Source of the DNA: Saccharicrinis sp963663905
Lineage (GTDB): Bacteria > Bacteroidota > Bacteroidia > Bacteroidales > Marinilabiliaceae
DNA: 64,000 bases
NCBI GenBank assembly: GCA_963663905.2
Contig: OY760657.1
Coordinates: 930,001-994,000, forward strand
Direction: 5' to 3'
This document shows, in pieces, positions 16,247-24,669 of the stretch; the stretch's first letter is position 1; each line of letters starts with the position of its first letter. Under the pieces are notes generated by a model. That model saw only the letters and a list, made by a program, of their open reading frames with translations. It ran no database searches and had not been told where the DNA came from. A program made the position numbers and the translations under genes.

Positions 16247-18175
16247 ATGTGTGCAAAGTTAAAAAAGGCTCTGGGATTGATTGATGTAATCAGTATCTCT
16301 TCCGGTGTAATGATTAGTTCAGGACTTTTTGTTTTGCCTTCATTTGCCTATGAGCAAACAGGAGCATCTATGATACTATCTTATTTTATAGGTAGTTTAA
16401 TGATTATTCCTACAATATTTACCAAAGCAGAATTGGTAACCGCAATGCCTAAAACCGGAGGAATTTTCTTTTTTACAGATCGTAGTATGGGACCTATGAT
16501 GGGAACGCTTGCCGGTATTATCGGATGGTTTTCATTGGCTTTTAAATCTGCATTTTCTTTATTAGCAGTAGGTATTTTTATTATAATACTGAATCCTGCT
16601 GTATCTGAGTGGCAAATAAAAATGACTGCAGTAGGTGTTTGTATGTTCTTTACTATAATCAATTTGTTAGGAGTAAAATTTGCCGGAAGGTTACAAACCG
16701 CAATAGTAGTAGTACTTATCCTATCTCTTATTATATATATCGTTGATGGATTTTTTCATGCTGATTTTGATCTTATGATTCCTTTTGCACCCAATGGAAT
16801 AAATGCTGTATTTACCACAGCCGGTTTAATTTTTATATCGTTTTCAGGAACAACTAAAATAGCTTCTATTGCTGGAGAAGTAAAGAACCCAAGAAGAAAT
16901 TTACCTCTGGGTATGTTTTATTCATGGGCCATTGTATCTGTACTCTATGTACTTGTAGTTTTTATTACAGTAACAGTTATTCCTGCAGATCAATTAGTAA
17001 AGTCTTTAACGCCAATTTCACTGGGAGGTGAAATTATTATGGGGCAATTTGGTTTAATCTTAATGACTGTTGCCGGATTATTGGCATTTATTTCTACCGG
17101 AAACGCAGGATTGCTATCAGCTTCCCGAAATCCTCTAGCCATGAGTAAAGAGGATTTGATACCAAAAGGATTCGGACGAATATCATCTCGTTTTCGCACT
17201 CCGTGGATGGCAATTACATTTACTGGATTCTTAATGGCAGGATCTATTCTTTTGCTTGACCTTAAAACATTTGTTAAAACGGCATCGTCGTTAGTGTTAC
17301 TACTTTTTATCATTGCCAATATAGCTCTGATATTTATGCGCGAAGGAAATATAAAACATTATAAACCTTCTTTTGTATCACCTCTGTATCCATGGATTCA
17401 AATTATAGGTATTCTTAGTTATTCTTTTCTTCTCTTTGATATGGGAGCCTCCTCGTTATTGGTTGTTGCTCTGTTTATTGTAATGGGATTATTATGGTAT
17501 CTGCTTTATGTGCGTGGAAGAATCAAAAGGGAATATGCACTGCTTCATGTAATTGAACGAGTTACCGGGATCAAACAAACCGACAGGCTTTTAGAAGAAG
17601 AATTGCGTGAAATACTTATAGAACGTGATGAGGTTACAGATAAAAGGTTCTATAGGTTAATTTGTACTTGTCCCGTATTAGATATAGACAAAGAAAGAAC
17701 AGCAGAAGAACTTGCTGAAAAAGTAGCACAATTGTTATATGAACCATTGGGTTTAAAACAAGAGCGTTTGTATAAACTCATAATGAAAAGTGAGAAGGTT
17801 CCGGAAATAATAATGCAGTCAGGTATAGCATGCATGTCTATACCTATCAAAGGCCACAATAAATTTAAAGTTATGATGGTTCGCGATAAGCAGGGTATTA
17901 TCTTTTCAGATCCAAATGATCCTGTTTATTGTGCTTTTATTATCGTTTATTCTGTAGATGAATGGAATTTCCAGTTTCATGCCGTATCGTGGTTGATAGA
18001 AATAGCAGAAGTGGAAAACTTTGAAGTTAAATGGACGGCAGCTATAAATGATAAGGAATTACGTAAAATCATTTTAGCATTATGGGATAGAAGAACTCCT
18101 CGTCATGCTGGAACTAATATCATTTCACCATATCTCAATAATTTTATGTTTAAGAAGAATAAAGCAAACCATTGA
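16247..18175 (+). CDS. APC-superfamily permease with C-terminal PTS-EIIA-like domain
   Basis: A 642-residue inner-membrane transporter. Residues 1-425 form a 12-helix APC-type amino-acid permease: 'ISSGVMISSGLFVLPSFAY' in helix 1 matches the unwound substrate-binding helix, and 'SFSGTTKIASIAGEVKNP' matches helix 6. Residues about 440-625 are soluble. They resemble a type-2 EIIA (PTS_EIIA_2) fold: 'IIMQSGIACMSIPIKGH', 'KQGIIFSDPNDPVYCAFIIVY', 'FHAVSWLIEIAEV' and 'ELRKIILAL'. The phosphorylated His of EIIA normally follows 'IP' directly; here it is 'IPIKGH', so phosphotransfer is doubtful. A regulatory or ligand-sensing role is likelier. Substrate unknown. Confidence 0.82.
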   Translation: MCAKLKKALGLIDVISISSGVMISSGLFVLPSFAYEQTGASMILSYFIGSLMIIPTIFTKAELVTAMPKTGGIFFFTDRSMGPMMGTLAGIIGWFSLAFKSAFSLLAVGIFIIILNPAVSEWQIKMTAVGVCMFFTIINLLGVKFAGRLQTAIVVVLILSLIIYIVDGFFHADFDLMIPFAPNGINAVFTTAGLIFISFSGTTKIASIAGEVKNPRRNLPLGMFYSWAIVSVLYVLVVFITVTVIPADQLVKSLTPISLGGEIIMGQFGLILMTVAGLLAFISTGNAGLLSASRNPLAMSKEDLIPKGFGRISSRFRTPWMAITFTGFLMAGSILLLDLKTFVKTASSLVLLLFIIANIALIFMREGNIKHYKPSFVSPLYPWIQIIGILSYSFLLFDMGASSLLVVALFIVMGLLWYLLYVRGRIKREYALLHVIERVTGIKQTDRLLEEELREILIERDEVTDKRFYRLICTCPVLDIDKERTAEELAEKVAQLLYEPLGLKQERLYKLIMKSEKVPEIIMQSGIACMSIPIKGHNKFKVMMVRDKQGIIFSDPNDPVYCAFIIVYSVDEWNFQFHAVSWLIEIAEVENFEVKWTAAINDKELRKIILALWDRRTPRHAGTNIISPYLNNFMFKKNKANH

Positions 18176-18257
18176 AATAAACAATTCATATCAACCGAGT
18201 GCATTTCTGCAAAATAATTAAATCCTATAATTACAGGTGTTTTTAAAAATTACTGAT

Positions 18258-18265
18258 TATTTTTG
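18258..18265 (+). promoter_or_regulatory. Candidate -7 promoter element (TAnnTTTG) for the thiamin operon
   Basis: TATTTTTG matches the Bacteroidota -7 consensus TAnnTTTG and lies just before the first stem of the TPP riboswitch, as expected if transcription begins around 18270. A clear TTG at -33 is not visible. Confidence 0.45.
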
Positions 18266-18271
18266 TTAAAT

Positions 18272-18356
18272 CAATAGTGGGGGTGCCTATTTTACAGTGC
18301 TGAGATTAAACCCTGTGAACCTGATACAGATAATGCTGTCGTAGGTAACTAATTCT
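18272..18356 (+). ncRNA. TPP riboswitch (THI element)
   Basis: The thi-box signature is complete and in order: 'GGGGGTGCC', then 'GTGCTGAGATTAAACCC', 'TGTGAACCTGATACAG', 'TAATGCTGTCGTAGG' and 'AA'. The pyrimidine-binding CUGAGA and the pyrophosphate-binding UAAUGC...CG.AGG are both exact or nearly so. It sits about 60 bp before thiM and should lower expression of the operon when thiamin pyrophosphate is abundant. The 3' expression platform is not obvious by eye. Confidence 0.96.
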
Positions 18357-18415
18357 AGCTTCATTGTTTTTTAAGCTCCCATTACTGTATTTATAATCGT
18401 TTAAGCAAGAATACA

Positions 18416-19222
18416 ATGATAGAAAAAGAGCAATTAAAAGACAATTTGAATGCTATTCGCGAAAAATCACCTCTAGTACATAATATTACCAATTTTGTTG
18501 TAATGAATAATACAGCCAATGCTTTATTGGCTATAGGAGCTTCACCTGTTATGGCCCATGCCATTGAAGAAGTTGAAGATATGGTTAACATTGCTTCTTC
18601 ATTGGTTATTAATATGGGAACCTTGAGTCACGAATGGGTAGAGGCTATGATTCAGGCGGGTAAAGCTGCTATCAAAAAAGGTATTCCTGTTGTTTTTGAT
18701 CCGGTTGGTGTGGGCGCTACTCCCTATCGAAATAAGGTGGCATCTTCCATAATTGCAGAATGCAAACCTTCCATCATCAGAGGTAATGCATCAGAAATCA
18801 TGGCTTTGGCAAATGATAATGTTAAAACAAAAGGTGTAGATAGCACTGCCTCTTCAAATATAGCTGTTGACGCTGCAAAACAGTTGGCTGGTGAAACTGG
18901 TGCTGTAGTTGTTATTAGTGGTGAAGAAGATTATATCACAGATGGAGTTATTACTTATAAAGTGAAAAATGGATCAAAAATGATGCCCCTGGTAACTGGT
19001 ATGGGATGTACCGCGACTGCTATTGTAGCTGCATTTGCTGCCGTGGATTCTAATTTTCTTTCTGCTTCTGTATCAGCTATGGCAGCAATGGGTATTTGCG
19101 GTGAGAAAGCTTCCGAAAAATCTAATGGACCAGGAACAATGCAATTACATTTTATTGATGAGTTGTATAATATAGATGCATACACATTAGAAGAATTTGC
19201 TGCGTTTGTAGTTGTTGAATAA
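18416..19222 (+). CDS. thiM: Hydroxyethylthiazole kinase
   Basis: A 268-residue ribokinase-fold enzyme that phosphorylates 4-methyl-5-(2-hydroxyethyl)thiazole (THZ) with ATP to give THZ-P (EC 2.7.1.50), a salvage step in thiamin synthesis. Diagnostic segments are 'SPLVHNITNFVVMNNTANAL' at residues 18-37 (substrate binding), 'VFDPVGVGATPYR', 'IRGNASEIMAL' (ATP-side Asn/Glu) and the anion-hole/catalytic 'TGMGCTATA' near residue 200. Length is typical. It is the first gene after the TPP riboswitch and begins a run of five thiamin genes in one direction, so it should be repressed by thiamin pyrophosphate. Confidence 0.97.
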   Translation: MIEKEQLKDNLNAIREKSPLVHNITNFVVMNNTANALLAIGASPVMAHAIEEVEDMVNIASSLVINMGTLSHEWVEAMIQAGKAAIKKGIPVVFDPVGVGATPYRNKVASSIIAECKPSIIRGNASEIMALANDNVKTKGVDSTASSNIAVDAAKQLAGETGAVVVISGEEDYITDGVITYKVKNGSKMMPLVTGMGCTATAIVAAFAAVDSNFLSASVSAMAAMGICGEKASEKSNGPGTMQLHFIDELYNIDAYTLEEFAAFVVVE

Positions 19223-19255
19223 AGTATATTATTAAAATTCATAGTCAACATTATT

Positions 19256-19876
19256 ATGTTTGATTTAAAATTATATTTAGTAACCGACCGCGCTTTATCG
19301 TTAGGAAGGGATATTGCCTGGATTGTGGAAGAAGCTGTAAAAGGCGGAGTAACAATGGTTCAGTTACGCGAGAAAGATTGTAGTACTCGCGATTTTATTG
19401 AATTAGCCACAGGATTAAAAGAAAAGCTTAGGCCTTTTAATGTTCCATTAATTATTAATGACAGGATTGATGTGGCGTTAGCTTCGGATGCTGATGGTGT
19501 TCATATTGGACAGTCGGATATGCCTTATCATATGGCTCGAAAAATACTTGGAAAAAACAAGATTATTGGTTTATCAGTAGAAACAATGGATCAGGTTTTA
19601 GAAGCTAATAATCTGGATGTGGATTATATTGGAATATCACCGGTTTTTAGTACTCCCACAAAAACAGATACTTTTCAACCCTTTGGACTGGATGGTGTAG
19701 CAAAAGTAATGGATATCTCCAAGCATCCAGCTGTTGCTATTGGAGGAATAAATAACTCAAATGTAAAAGACATATTTAATGCTGGAGCCAATGGAGTTGC
19801 TGTGGTATCTGCTATATGTTCAGCAGATAATCCCAAAACTGCTACTGAGGAATTAGTGAAATTGATTTGTAAATAA
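19256..19876 (+). CDS. thiE: Thiamine-phosphate synthase
   Basis: A 206-residue TIM-barrel enzyme joining HMP-PP and THZ-P into thiamin monophosphate (EC 2.5.1.3). The family motifs are all seen: 'TMVQLREKD' (residues about 33-41), 'PLIINDRIDVAL', 'ADGVHIGQSDMP', 'GISPVFSTPTKTD' (pyrophosphate loop) and 'AIGGINNSN'. The 33-bp gap after thiM and 24-bp gap before tenA indicate one mRNA. Together with thiM and thiD it completes assembly of thiamin phosphate from salvaged thiazole and pyrimidine. Confidence 0.96.
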   Translation: MFDLKLYLVTDRALSLGRDIAWIVEEAVKGGVTMVQLREKDCSTRDFIELATGLKEKLRPFNVPLIINDRIDVALASDADGVHIGQSDMPYHMARKILGKNKIIGLSVETMDQVLEANNLDVDYIGISPVFSTPTKTDTFQPFGLDGVAKVMDISKHPAVAIGGINNSNVKDIFNAGANGVAVVSAICSADNPKTATEELVKLICK

Positions 19877-19900
19877 TCTTGATACTTAATACTAAATGAA

Positions 19901-20548
19901 ATGACCTGGACAGAAAAAGCCTGGAAAGAATCAGAGGATATATATAATAAAATACTTGAGTTACCATTTTTGCATGAATTGATGAATGGGACTCTACCAC
20001 AAGAAAAGTTTCTTTTTTATTTGAATCAGGATGCAATCTATTTAGCTGAATATGGTAAAATACTTGCAGGTATTGCATCTCGCTTAAGTGACGCTGATCA
20101 AAGAGCTGCATTTCTTGGATTTTCTAATGATACTATTGCTGTGGAATCTGCTTTACATGCATTTTATTTAAAAGATTCCCCGAAATCCAAATATAAGGGA
20201 CCTTCACCAAGTTGTTTGTTATACACAGGATTTCTGTCAAAGCAGTTATTGTGTTATTCCGTAGAAACTGCATTGGCAGCAATATTACCTTGTTTTTGGA
20301 TATATCAAAAAGTTGGTGATTATATATTGGAACATCAAACTAAAGAGGAAAATCGTTATCAGAACTGGATTGACACATATGGAGGTGAAGAGTTTGGTAA
20401 TGCAGTAAAAAAGGCATTAGAGATCTGTGATACAGCAGCTGAGAATACCTTATTGCAGCAAGAAATGACAGAGGCTTTCAGATATGCATGCCAGATGGAA
20501 TGGATGTTTTGGGATAGTGCTTACAGAATGGAAGAGTGGCCGGTTTAG
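19901..20548 (+). CDS. tenA: Aminopyrimidine aminohydrolase / thiaminase II family
   Basis: A 215-residue all-helical TenA protein (EC 3.5.99.2). It hydrolyses degraded thiamin products such as aminomethyl-HMP to HMP for salvage. Key residues align: Asp44 in 'NQDAIYLAEY', the nucleophile Cys131 in 'ILPCFWIY' and the acid Glu200 in 'CQMEWMFWD'. These match the Asp/Cys/Glu set of classical TenA_C enzymes, not the Cys-lacking TenA_E branch. Its place between thiE and thiL supports pyrimidine salvage. The 181-bp gap after it contains a hairpin (20606-20640), where expression could drop or restart. Confidence 0.93.
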   Translation: MTWTEKAWKESEDIYNKILELPFLHELMNGTLPQEKFLFYLNQDAIYLAEYGKILAGIASRLSDADQRAAFLGFSNDTIAVESALHAFYLKDSPKSKYKGPSPSCLLYTGFLSKQLLCYSVETALAAILPCFWIYQKVGDYILEHQTKEENRYQNWIDTYGGEEFGNAVKKALEICDTAAENTLLQQEMTEAFRYACQMEWMFWDSAYRMEEWPV

Positions 20549-20605
20549 TATTCAGTCGACAGTACTCAGATATCTATCAACTTAATAATACAATAGTCGA
20601 TTGCA

Positions 20606-20640
20606 TCTCGATACTTGTTTTTAGTGTGTTTATATCGAGA
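20606..20640 (+). other. Hairpin between tenA and thiL
   Basis: TCTCGATA (20606-20613) and TATCGAGA (20633-20640) form an 8-bp stem with a 19-base loop and no T-run after it. It may protect or partly attenuate the operon mRNA. There is no gene in the 181-bp spacer. Confidence 0.4.
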
Positions 20641-20729
20641 AAAGTACCACGTCAGAAGTTATTTTATATGTGATAAGAGGTTTTAATTAAATCAGATGTT
20701 AGTCTCTTATCTAATATCTATTAAAAATT

Positions 20730-21728
20730 ATGCAATTAAAAGAAATTGGAGAGTTTGGATTTATAGAGCGTTTTAAACCTCAGTTTAATGATTTATTGAC
20801 TGATGGTTTAATGGGAATTGGGGATGATTGTGCTATTATCCATGCAAATGATAAGGAAGATTATATTATAACAACGGATCTTTTAATGGAAGATGTTCAT
20901 TTCTTGCGTCATTCGATAACTCCTTTTCAATTGGGTTATAAATCACTGGCTGTAAATCTTAGTGATATTGCTGCTATGGGCGGAACTCCTGTTGCGTCGT
21001 TTTTATCTTTTGCAATTCCTAAAGATTTAGATGTAGAGTATTTAGATCAATTTATGGAAGGTTATCATGAGCTTTCGAAAAAATATAATACAGCCTTATT
21101 AGGAGGGGATACTACAAAATCATTAAAGCACCTTGCCATTAATGTAGCTGTCATTGGTAAGTGTCCCAAAGGTAAGGCGCGAAAAAGGAGTGATGCAAAA
21201 GCAGGTGATATTATTTGTGTTACAGGAAATTTGGGTGATTCAGCAGGTGGTTTGCAATATCTTTTGGACGGTATTACTTCAGATAGAAATGAATATCTGA
21301 TTCATAGACATCATCAACCTGAACCAAGAATAACTGAAGGTTTATTTCTCTCTCAGAAGGAAGGTGTTAATGCAATGATGGATATTTCAGATGGGATTTC
21401 ATCAGACCTTAAGCATATATTAAAGGCTTCACATGTATCCGCAGAAGTTGAAATTCAAAATATCCCAATATCGGAAGAGTTGAAAAATGAATCCTTAAAA
21501 AATAATTGGAATGCTATTGAGAAAGCAACATCCGGAGGTGAGGATTATGAGTTATTATTAACTGTTTCTGCTAGAGATTTTGCTCAGATACAGCAGGATT
21601 ATGAGAAAGAGTTTCAAAAACCATTGATCCAAATTGGGACAATAACAAAAGGGAATCCTAATATACATTGGACCAATAATGGACAAGTGGTTGAATTATC
21701 ATCAAGCGGATTTAATCATTTTAAATAA
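20730..21728 (+). CDS. thiL: Thiamine-monophosphate kinase
   Basis: A 332-residue PurM-fold enzyme that phosphorylates thiamin monophosphate to the active cofactor thiamin pyrophosphate (EC 2.7.4.16). Recognisable motifs: 'EFGFIERF' near the start, 'GIGDDCAII' (metal and nucleotide binding), 'ITTDLLMEDVHF' with its metal-binding Asp, 'NLSDIAAMGG', 'LLGGDTTKS', 'MMDISDGISSDL' and 'SGGEDYELL'. Length is normal. It is separated from tenA by 181 bp and followed by thiD after 11 bp, so thiL-thiD may also be a separately started sub-operon. Confidence 0.96.
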   Translation: MQLKEIGEFGFIERFKPQFNDLLTDGLMGIGDDCAIIHANDKEDYIITTDLLMEDVHFLRHSITPFQLGYKSLAVNLSDIAAMGGTPVASFLSFAIPKDLDVEYLDQFMEGYHELSKKYNTALLGGDTTKSLKHLAINVAVIGKCPKGKARKRSDAKAGDIICVTGNLGDSAGGLQYLLDGITSDRNEYLIHRHHQPEPRITEGLFLSQKEGVNAMMDISDGISSDLKHILKASHVSAEVEIQNIPISEELKNESLKNNWNAIEKATSGGEDYELLLTVSARDFAQIQQDYEKEFQKPLIQIGTITKGNPNIHWTNNGQVVELSSSGFNHFK

Positions 21729-21739
21729 AGAATTTGAAT

Positions 21740-22546
21740 ATGCAATATAACAAAGTACTCACAATTGCAGGAAGTGACTCAGGTGGAGGAGCAGGTATTC
21801 AGGCCGATATAAAAGCGATTTCAGCAAATGGATGTTATGCAGCTTCAGCTATAACCGCTGTTACTGTCCAAAATACAGTTGGCGTAACCGCTGTTCACCC
21901 TATTCCATTGTCAATTTTAGATGGACAAATAAGAGCCGTTTTGAGCGATATTGGAGCTGATGCTATCAAAATAGGTATGCTTCATTCATCAGAAGTGATT
22001 CAGGTTATTAAGAAGTGTTTAGTTGATTTTAAGGCAAGTAATGTTGTTTTGGATCCTGTAATGGTTTCAACTTCCGGGCATAAATTAATTCAGGATGAGG
22101 CCATAGAAACATTGAAGCATGAATTGTTATATAATGTTCGTGTGATTACACCTAATATTCCGGAAGCTGAAATTTTATTGGGATATAAAATTACCGGACA
22201 AGAGGAATTACCTGAGTTAGCAAAAACATTATCAAATGGAAGAAAAGTATCGGTTTTACTTAAAGCTGGTCATTTAACCGAAGATGAACTTATAGATGTT
22301 TTTTATAATGCGGAGTCAGATGAAATTTTAAAATTGTCATCGAAACGCCTGGAAACCAAAAATACCCATGGTACTGGTTGCACTCTTTCTTCTGCAATAG
22401 CTGCGCAATTGGCAAAAGGTTTACCTTTGAATCAGGCTGTTATCAATGCTAAAGATTATATTAATGAGGCAATTATAAATGGCGTAGATTACCAAATAGG
22501 ACAAGGTCATGGCCCTGTTCATCATTTTTATAATTGTTGGAAATAG
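21740..22546 (+). CDS. thiD: Hydroxymethylpyrimidine / phosphomethylpyrimidine kinase
   Basis: A 268-residue ribokinase-fold enzyme that phosphorylates HMP twice to HMP-PP (EC 2.7.1.49 and 2.7.4.7). It opens with the standard 'VLTIAGSDSGGGAGIQADIK' and carries 'MLHSSEVI', 'LDPVMVSTSGH', 'ITPNIPEAEILLG' and the anion-hole 'THGTGCTLSSAIA' near the end. The ATG at 21740 is chosen over a TTG two codons earlier. It is the last gene of the thiamin run. With no thiC, thiG or thiH here, the operon looks dedicated to salvage. Confidence 0.96.
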   Translation: MQYNKVLTIAGSDSGGGAGIQADIKAISANGCYAASAITAVTVQNTVGVTAVHPIPLSILDGQIRAVLSDIGADAIKIGMLHSSEVIQVIKKCLVDFKASNVVLDPVMVSTSGHKLIQDEAIETLKHELLYNVRVITPNIPEAEILLGYKITGQEELPELAKTLSNGRKVSVLLKAGHLTEDELIDVFYNAESDEILKLSSKRLETKNTHGTGCTLSSAIAAQLAKGLPLNQAVINAKDYINEAIINGVDYQIGQGHGPVHHFYNCWK

Positions 22547-22550
22547 CATA

Positions 22551-22582
22551 AAAAAGAGGATGTTTTTAATATTACATCCTCT
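22551..22582. terminator. Terminator between thiD and the convergent small CDS
   Basis: AGAGGATGT (22555-22563) pairs with ACATCCTCT (22574-22582). On the minus strand the stem is followed by T5 and more A/T, making it a good terminator for the small leftward gene. For thiD the T-run is weaker. Confidence 0.65.
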
Positions 22583-22640
22583 TGTCAGTTATTTTTAAAA
22601 TTTCTTTTTTCAGGATTATAATCCTTTGTTGTTATCATTT

Positions 22641-22790
22641 TTATTTAGCTGTATTTATTTGTAGTTGAATCGTTTTAATTTCAGCACTAATTTCTTTAGG
22701 CATTCTACGATTGTAGATGGTTTCAACTGTAACAGCTTTTGTTTCTCCATTGTACTCTTGGTACCCCCAGCAATTTGGACAATTATTCAT
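22641..22790 (-). CDS. 49-residue CPNCWG small protein, unknown
   Basis: A short frame below usual size cut-offs: ATG at 22790, TAA at 22641-22643. The product begins 'MNNCPNCWGYQEYNGETKAV' and continues with a charged, helical tail ending 'IQLQINTAK'. The CxxC plus Trp-Gly-Tyr is typical of a metal- or disulfide-forming knuckle. The gene has its own terminator and an AT-rich upstream region with inverted repeats shared with the divergent lipoprotein/rSAM cluster. I have the impression of related 'CPxCWG' peptides in other Bacteroidota but cannot name a family. The plus-strand frame over the same bases (22665-22856) looks unnatural. Confidence 0.6.
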   Translation of the reverse strand: MNNCPNCWGYQEYNGETKAVTVETIYNRRMPKEISAEIKTIQLQINTAK

Positions 22791-22873
22791 AATCATTTGT
22801 TTTTAAGGTTAAACATTAAGTTCTTATTGTTATGTTATATAACAAATATGATATGATTTTGTTTATATATCAA

Positions 22874-22894
22874 ATCGATATTGTTTATATCGAT
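22874..22894. promoter_or_regulatory. Perfect inverted repeat, possible operator
   Basis: ATCGATAT - TGTTT - ATATCGAT, eight-base arms with a five-base spacer, in the 293-bp divergent region between the CPNCWG small gene and the lipoprotein/rSAM cluster. Just left of it lies GATTT...AAATC (about 22855-22876) with a similar TTGTTTATAT centre. A dimeric regulator could bind here; this is inference. Confidence 0.35.
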
Positions 22895-23083
22895 ATTTAA
22901 TATTTCTATAATATTTGAGTGCTCTTATATTAAGTTATTCTAAATTATTGATTGTAAGAACTAGTCTGTTCGAATAAATATGGATAATATTCTATCTTTA
23001 TTAAATATTAAACGCAACCAAATTAATATTGTACCATCTTGAATAAAAAAGATTGTTTAGTATTTATTAACCATAGAATAATT

Positions 23084-23521
23084 ATGAGAAATTTTAACAC
23101 TTTACTGCTAAAAAAATGGAATGCCCTGATTGGTGTTATTCTTGCCTTATTGGGCTTTGCCACAGCATGTGACGATAAAGAATCGCCAGTAGAATATGGA
23201 GTGCCGCATGCTACCTTTATTGTTAATGGAAATGTTAAGGATGAAGCCAGTTCTGAAAATATAAAAAACATTCGGGTGGTGTTGAATACAGATACAACTT
23301 ATACTGATGAATCAGGTAATTACCAGGTTTCTTATTCTGATTTCCCTGAAGATCAATCTTACACCATTGAATTTGAAGATACTGACGGTACTGATAATGG
23401 GGATTATGAGGCCTTGGATTTAACAGTTGAATTTAAAGATTCTGAATATTCTGGAGGATCCGGATGGTATTCGGGAGAAACAGAACAGGAATTAAACGTA
23501 ACACTTAAAACTAAAGAATGA
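23084..23521 (+). CDS. Radical SAM-associated lipoprotein
   Basis: A 145-residue exported lipoprotein starting at the ATG at 23084 (an in-frame TTG at 23039 would put 15 unsuitable residues before the signal peptide). The signal ends 'LALLGFATAC', then the mature protein has 'VEYGVPHATFIVNGNVKD' and a small beta-sandwich of the carboxypeptidase-regulatory type ('IRVVLNTDTTYTDESGNYQV'). A Gly-rich stretch near residue 120, 'YSGGSGWYSGE', precedes the last strand. This matches the lipoproteins that accompany TIGR04133-type radical SAM proteins in Bacteroidota, as I recall them. Its stop overlaps the radical SAM start by 4 bp. It is the likely substrate of that enzyme; the modification is unknown. 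Confidence 0.75.
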   Translation: MRNFNTLLLKKWNALIGVILALLGFATACDDKESPVEYGVPHATFIVNGNVKDEASSENIKNIRVVLNTDTTYTDESGNYQVSYSDFPEDQSYTIEFEDTDGTDNGDYEALDLTVEFKDSEYSGGSGWYSGETEQELNVTLKTKE

Positions 23522-24615
23522 GTGTAGATAAAATCCCCTTAAAAAAAAGGATGGCACTTAAACTTTATAGCAGATATAAAGCCAATCAAGTTAAACTTCA
23601 TCAATTAAATTATATTCTTTGGGAATGTACACTTCGCTGTAATTTAAATTGTCTTCATTGTGGTAGCGATTGTCAAAAGGATTCTACTCAAAAAGATATG
23701 CCTCGTGAAGATTTCTTAAGAGCTTTGGATGACATAACTCCGGTTGTTGAGCCTAATAAAACAATGATTGTTTTAACCGGAGGAGAAGCAATTTTACGAA
23801 AAGACATTTTTGAAATAGGTAAGGAGTTATATAAGAGAGGATTTCCTTGGGGAGTTGTTTCCAATGGAATGGGAATGGATAAAAAAATGCTAACAGGATT
23901 AATCAATTCCGGAATTAGAGCTGTAACGATTAGTTTGGATGGATTAATAGAATCACATAATTGGTTACGAAATAATAAAAAGAGTTTTGATAATGCTGTT
24001 AATGCATTAAAAAATCTTAGTCAAACCACAATTATTAGATATGATGTAGTTACCTGTGTAAATCAGAAAAACTATTCTGAACTGCTCGAGTTTTATCAAT
24101 TCCTTTTAAGTATTGGTGTTAAGGAATGGCGCATTTTTACTGTATTTCCCATAGGAAGAGCTAAGGTAAATGAATCATTACATTTGGGGTCTAAAGAATT
24201 TAAGGGATTATTTGATTTTATTGAAAAGGTAAGACAGGAAGGTAAAATTAAATTAAACTATGGTTGTGAAGGTTTTTTAGGTGACTATGAAGGAAAAGTA
24301 AGAGATAACTTTTTCTTTTGTCGAGCTGGTATCAATGTAGCTTCTGTTTTGAATGATGGATCCATTTCTGCTTGTCCCAACTTAAGGGATAATTTTATTC
24401 AGGGAAATATTTATAAAGATAGTTTTAAAGAGGTTTGGCAGAATAAATATGATATGTATAGAGACAGAAGCTGGACCAAAAAAGGGATTTGCTCCAGTTG
24501 TGAACATTATAAATACTGTGAAGGAAATGGCATGCATCTTAGAAATGAGAAGACGGGAGAGTTATTGTTTTGTCATTTAAAACGAATTCAGGAAGGAGAA
24601 AATATTGAAGTGTAA
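23518..24615 (+). CDS. Radical SAM/SPASM protein of the lipoprotein-associated (TIGR04133-like) type
   Basis: A 365-residue radical S-adenosylmethionine enzyme. The cluster motif CxxxCxxC is Cys41, Cys45 and Cys48 in 'CNLNCLHC'. It is followed by the SAM-binding 'LTGGEAILRKDI' and 'SNGMGM'. The C-terminal SPASM domain supplies further cysteines for auxiliary Fe-S clusters ('FFCRAGINV', 'SACPNLR', 'GICSSCEHYKYCEGNG', 'LFCHLKR'). SPASM enzymes usually modify peptides or proteins through cross-links or side-chain oxidation. Translational coupling to the lipoprotein gene points to that protein as substrate, modified in the cytoplasm before export. A barrel gene follows after 54 bp. Confidence 0.88.
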   Translation: MSVDKIPLKKRMALKLYSRYKANQVKLHQLNYILWECTLRCNLNCLHCGSDCQKDSTQKDMPREDFLRALDDITPVVEPNKTMIVLTGGEAILRKDIFEIGKELYKRGFPWGVVSNGMGMDKKMLTGLINSGIRAVTISLDGLIESHNWLRNNKKSFDNAVNALKNLSQTTIIRYDVVTCVNQKNYSELLEFYQFLLSIGVKEWRIFTVFPIGRAKVNESLHLGSKEFKGLFDFIEKVRQEGKIKLNYGCEGFLGDYEGKVRDNFFFCRAGINVASVLNDGSISACPNLRDNFIQGNIYKDSFKEVWQNKYDMYRDRSWTKKGICSSCEHYKYCEGNGMHLRNEKTGELLFCHLKRIQEGENIEV

Positions 24616-24669
24616 TTATAGAATTAAAAGTGCTATTCATTGTAACCAAACTTATAAAATAGAATTAAT

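Noticed and set aside
22665..22856. Plus-strand open frame of 63 codons
   Set aside because: Antisense to the more convincing 49-residue CPNCWG gene. The peptide lacks a sensible composition.
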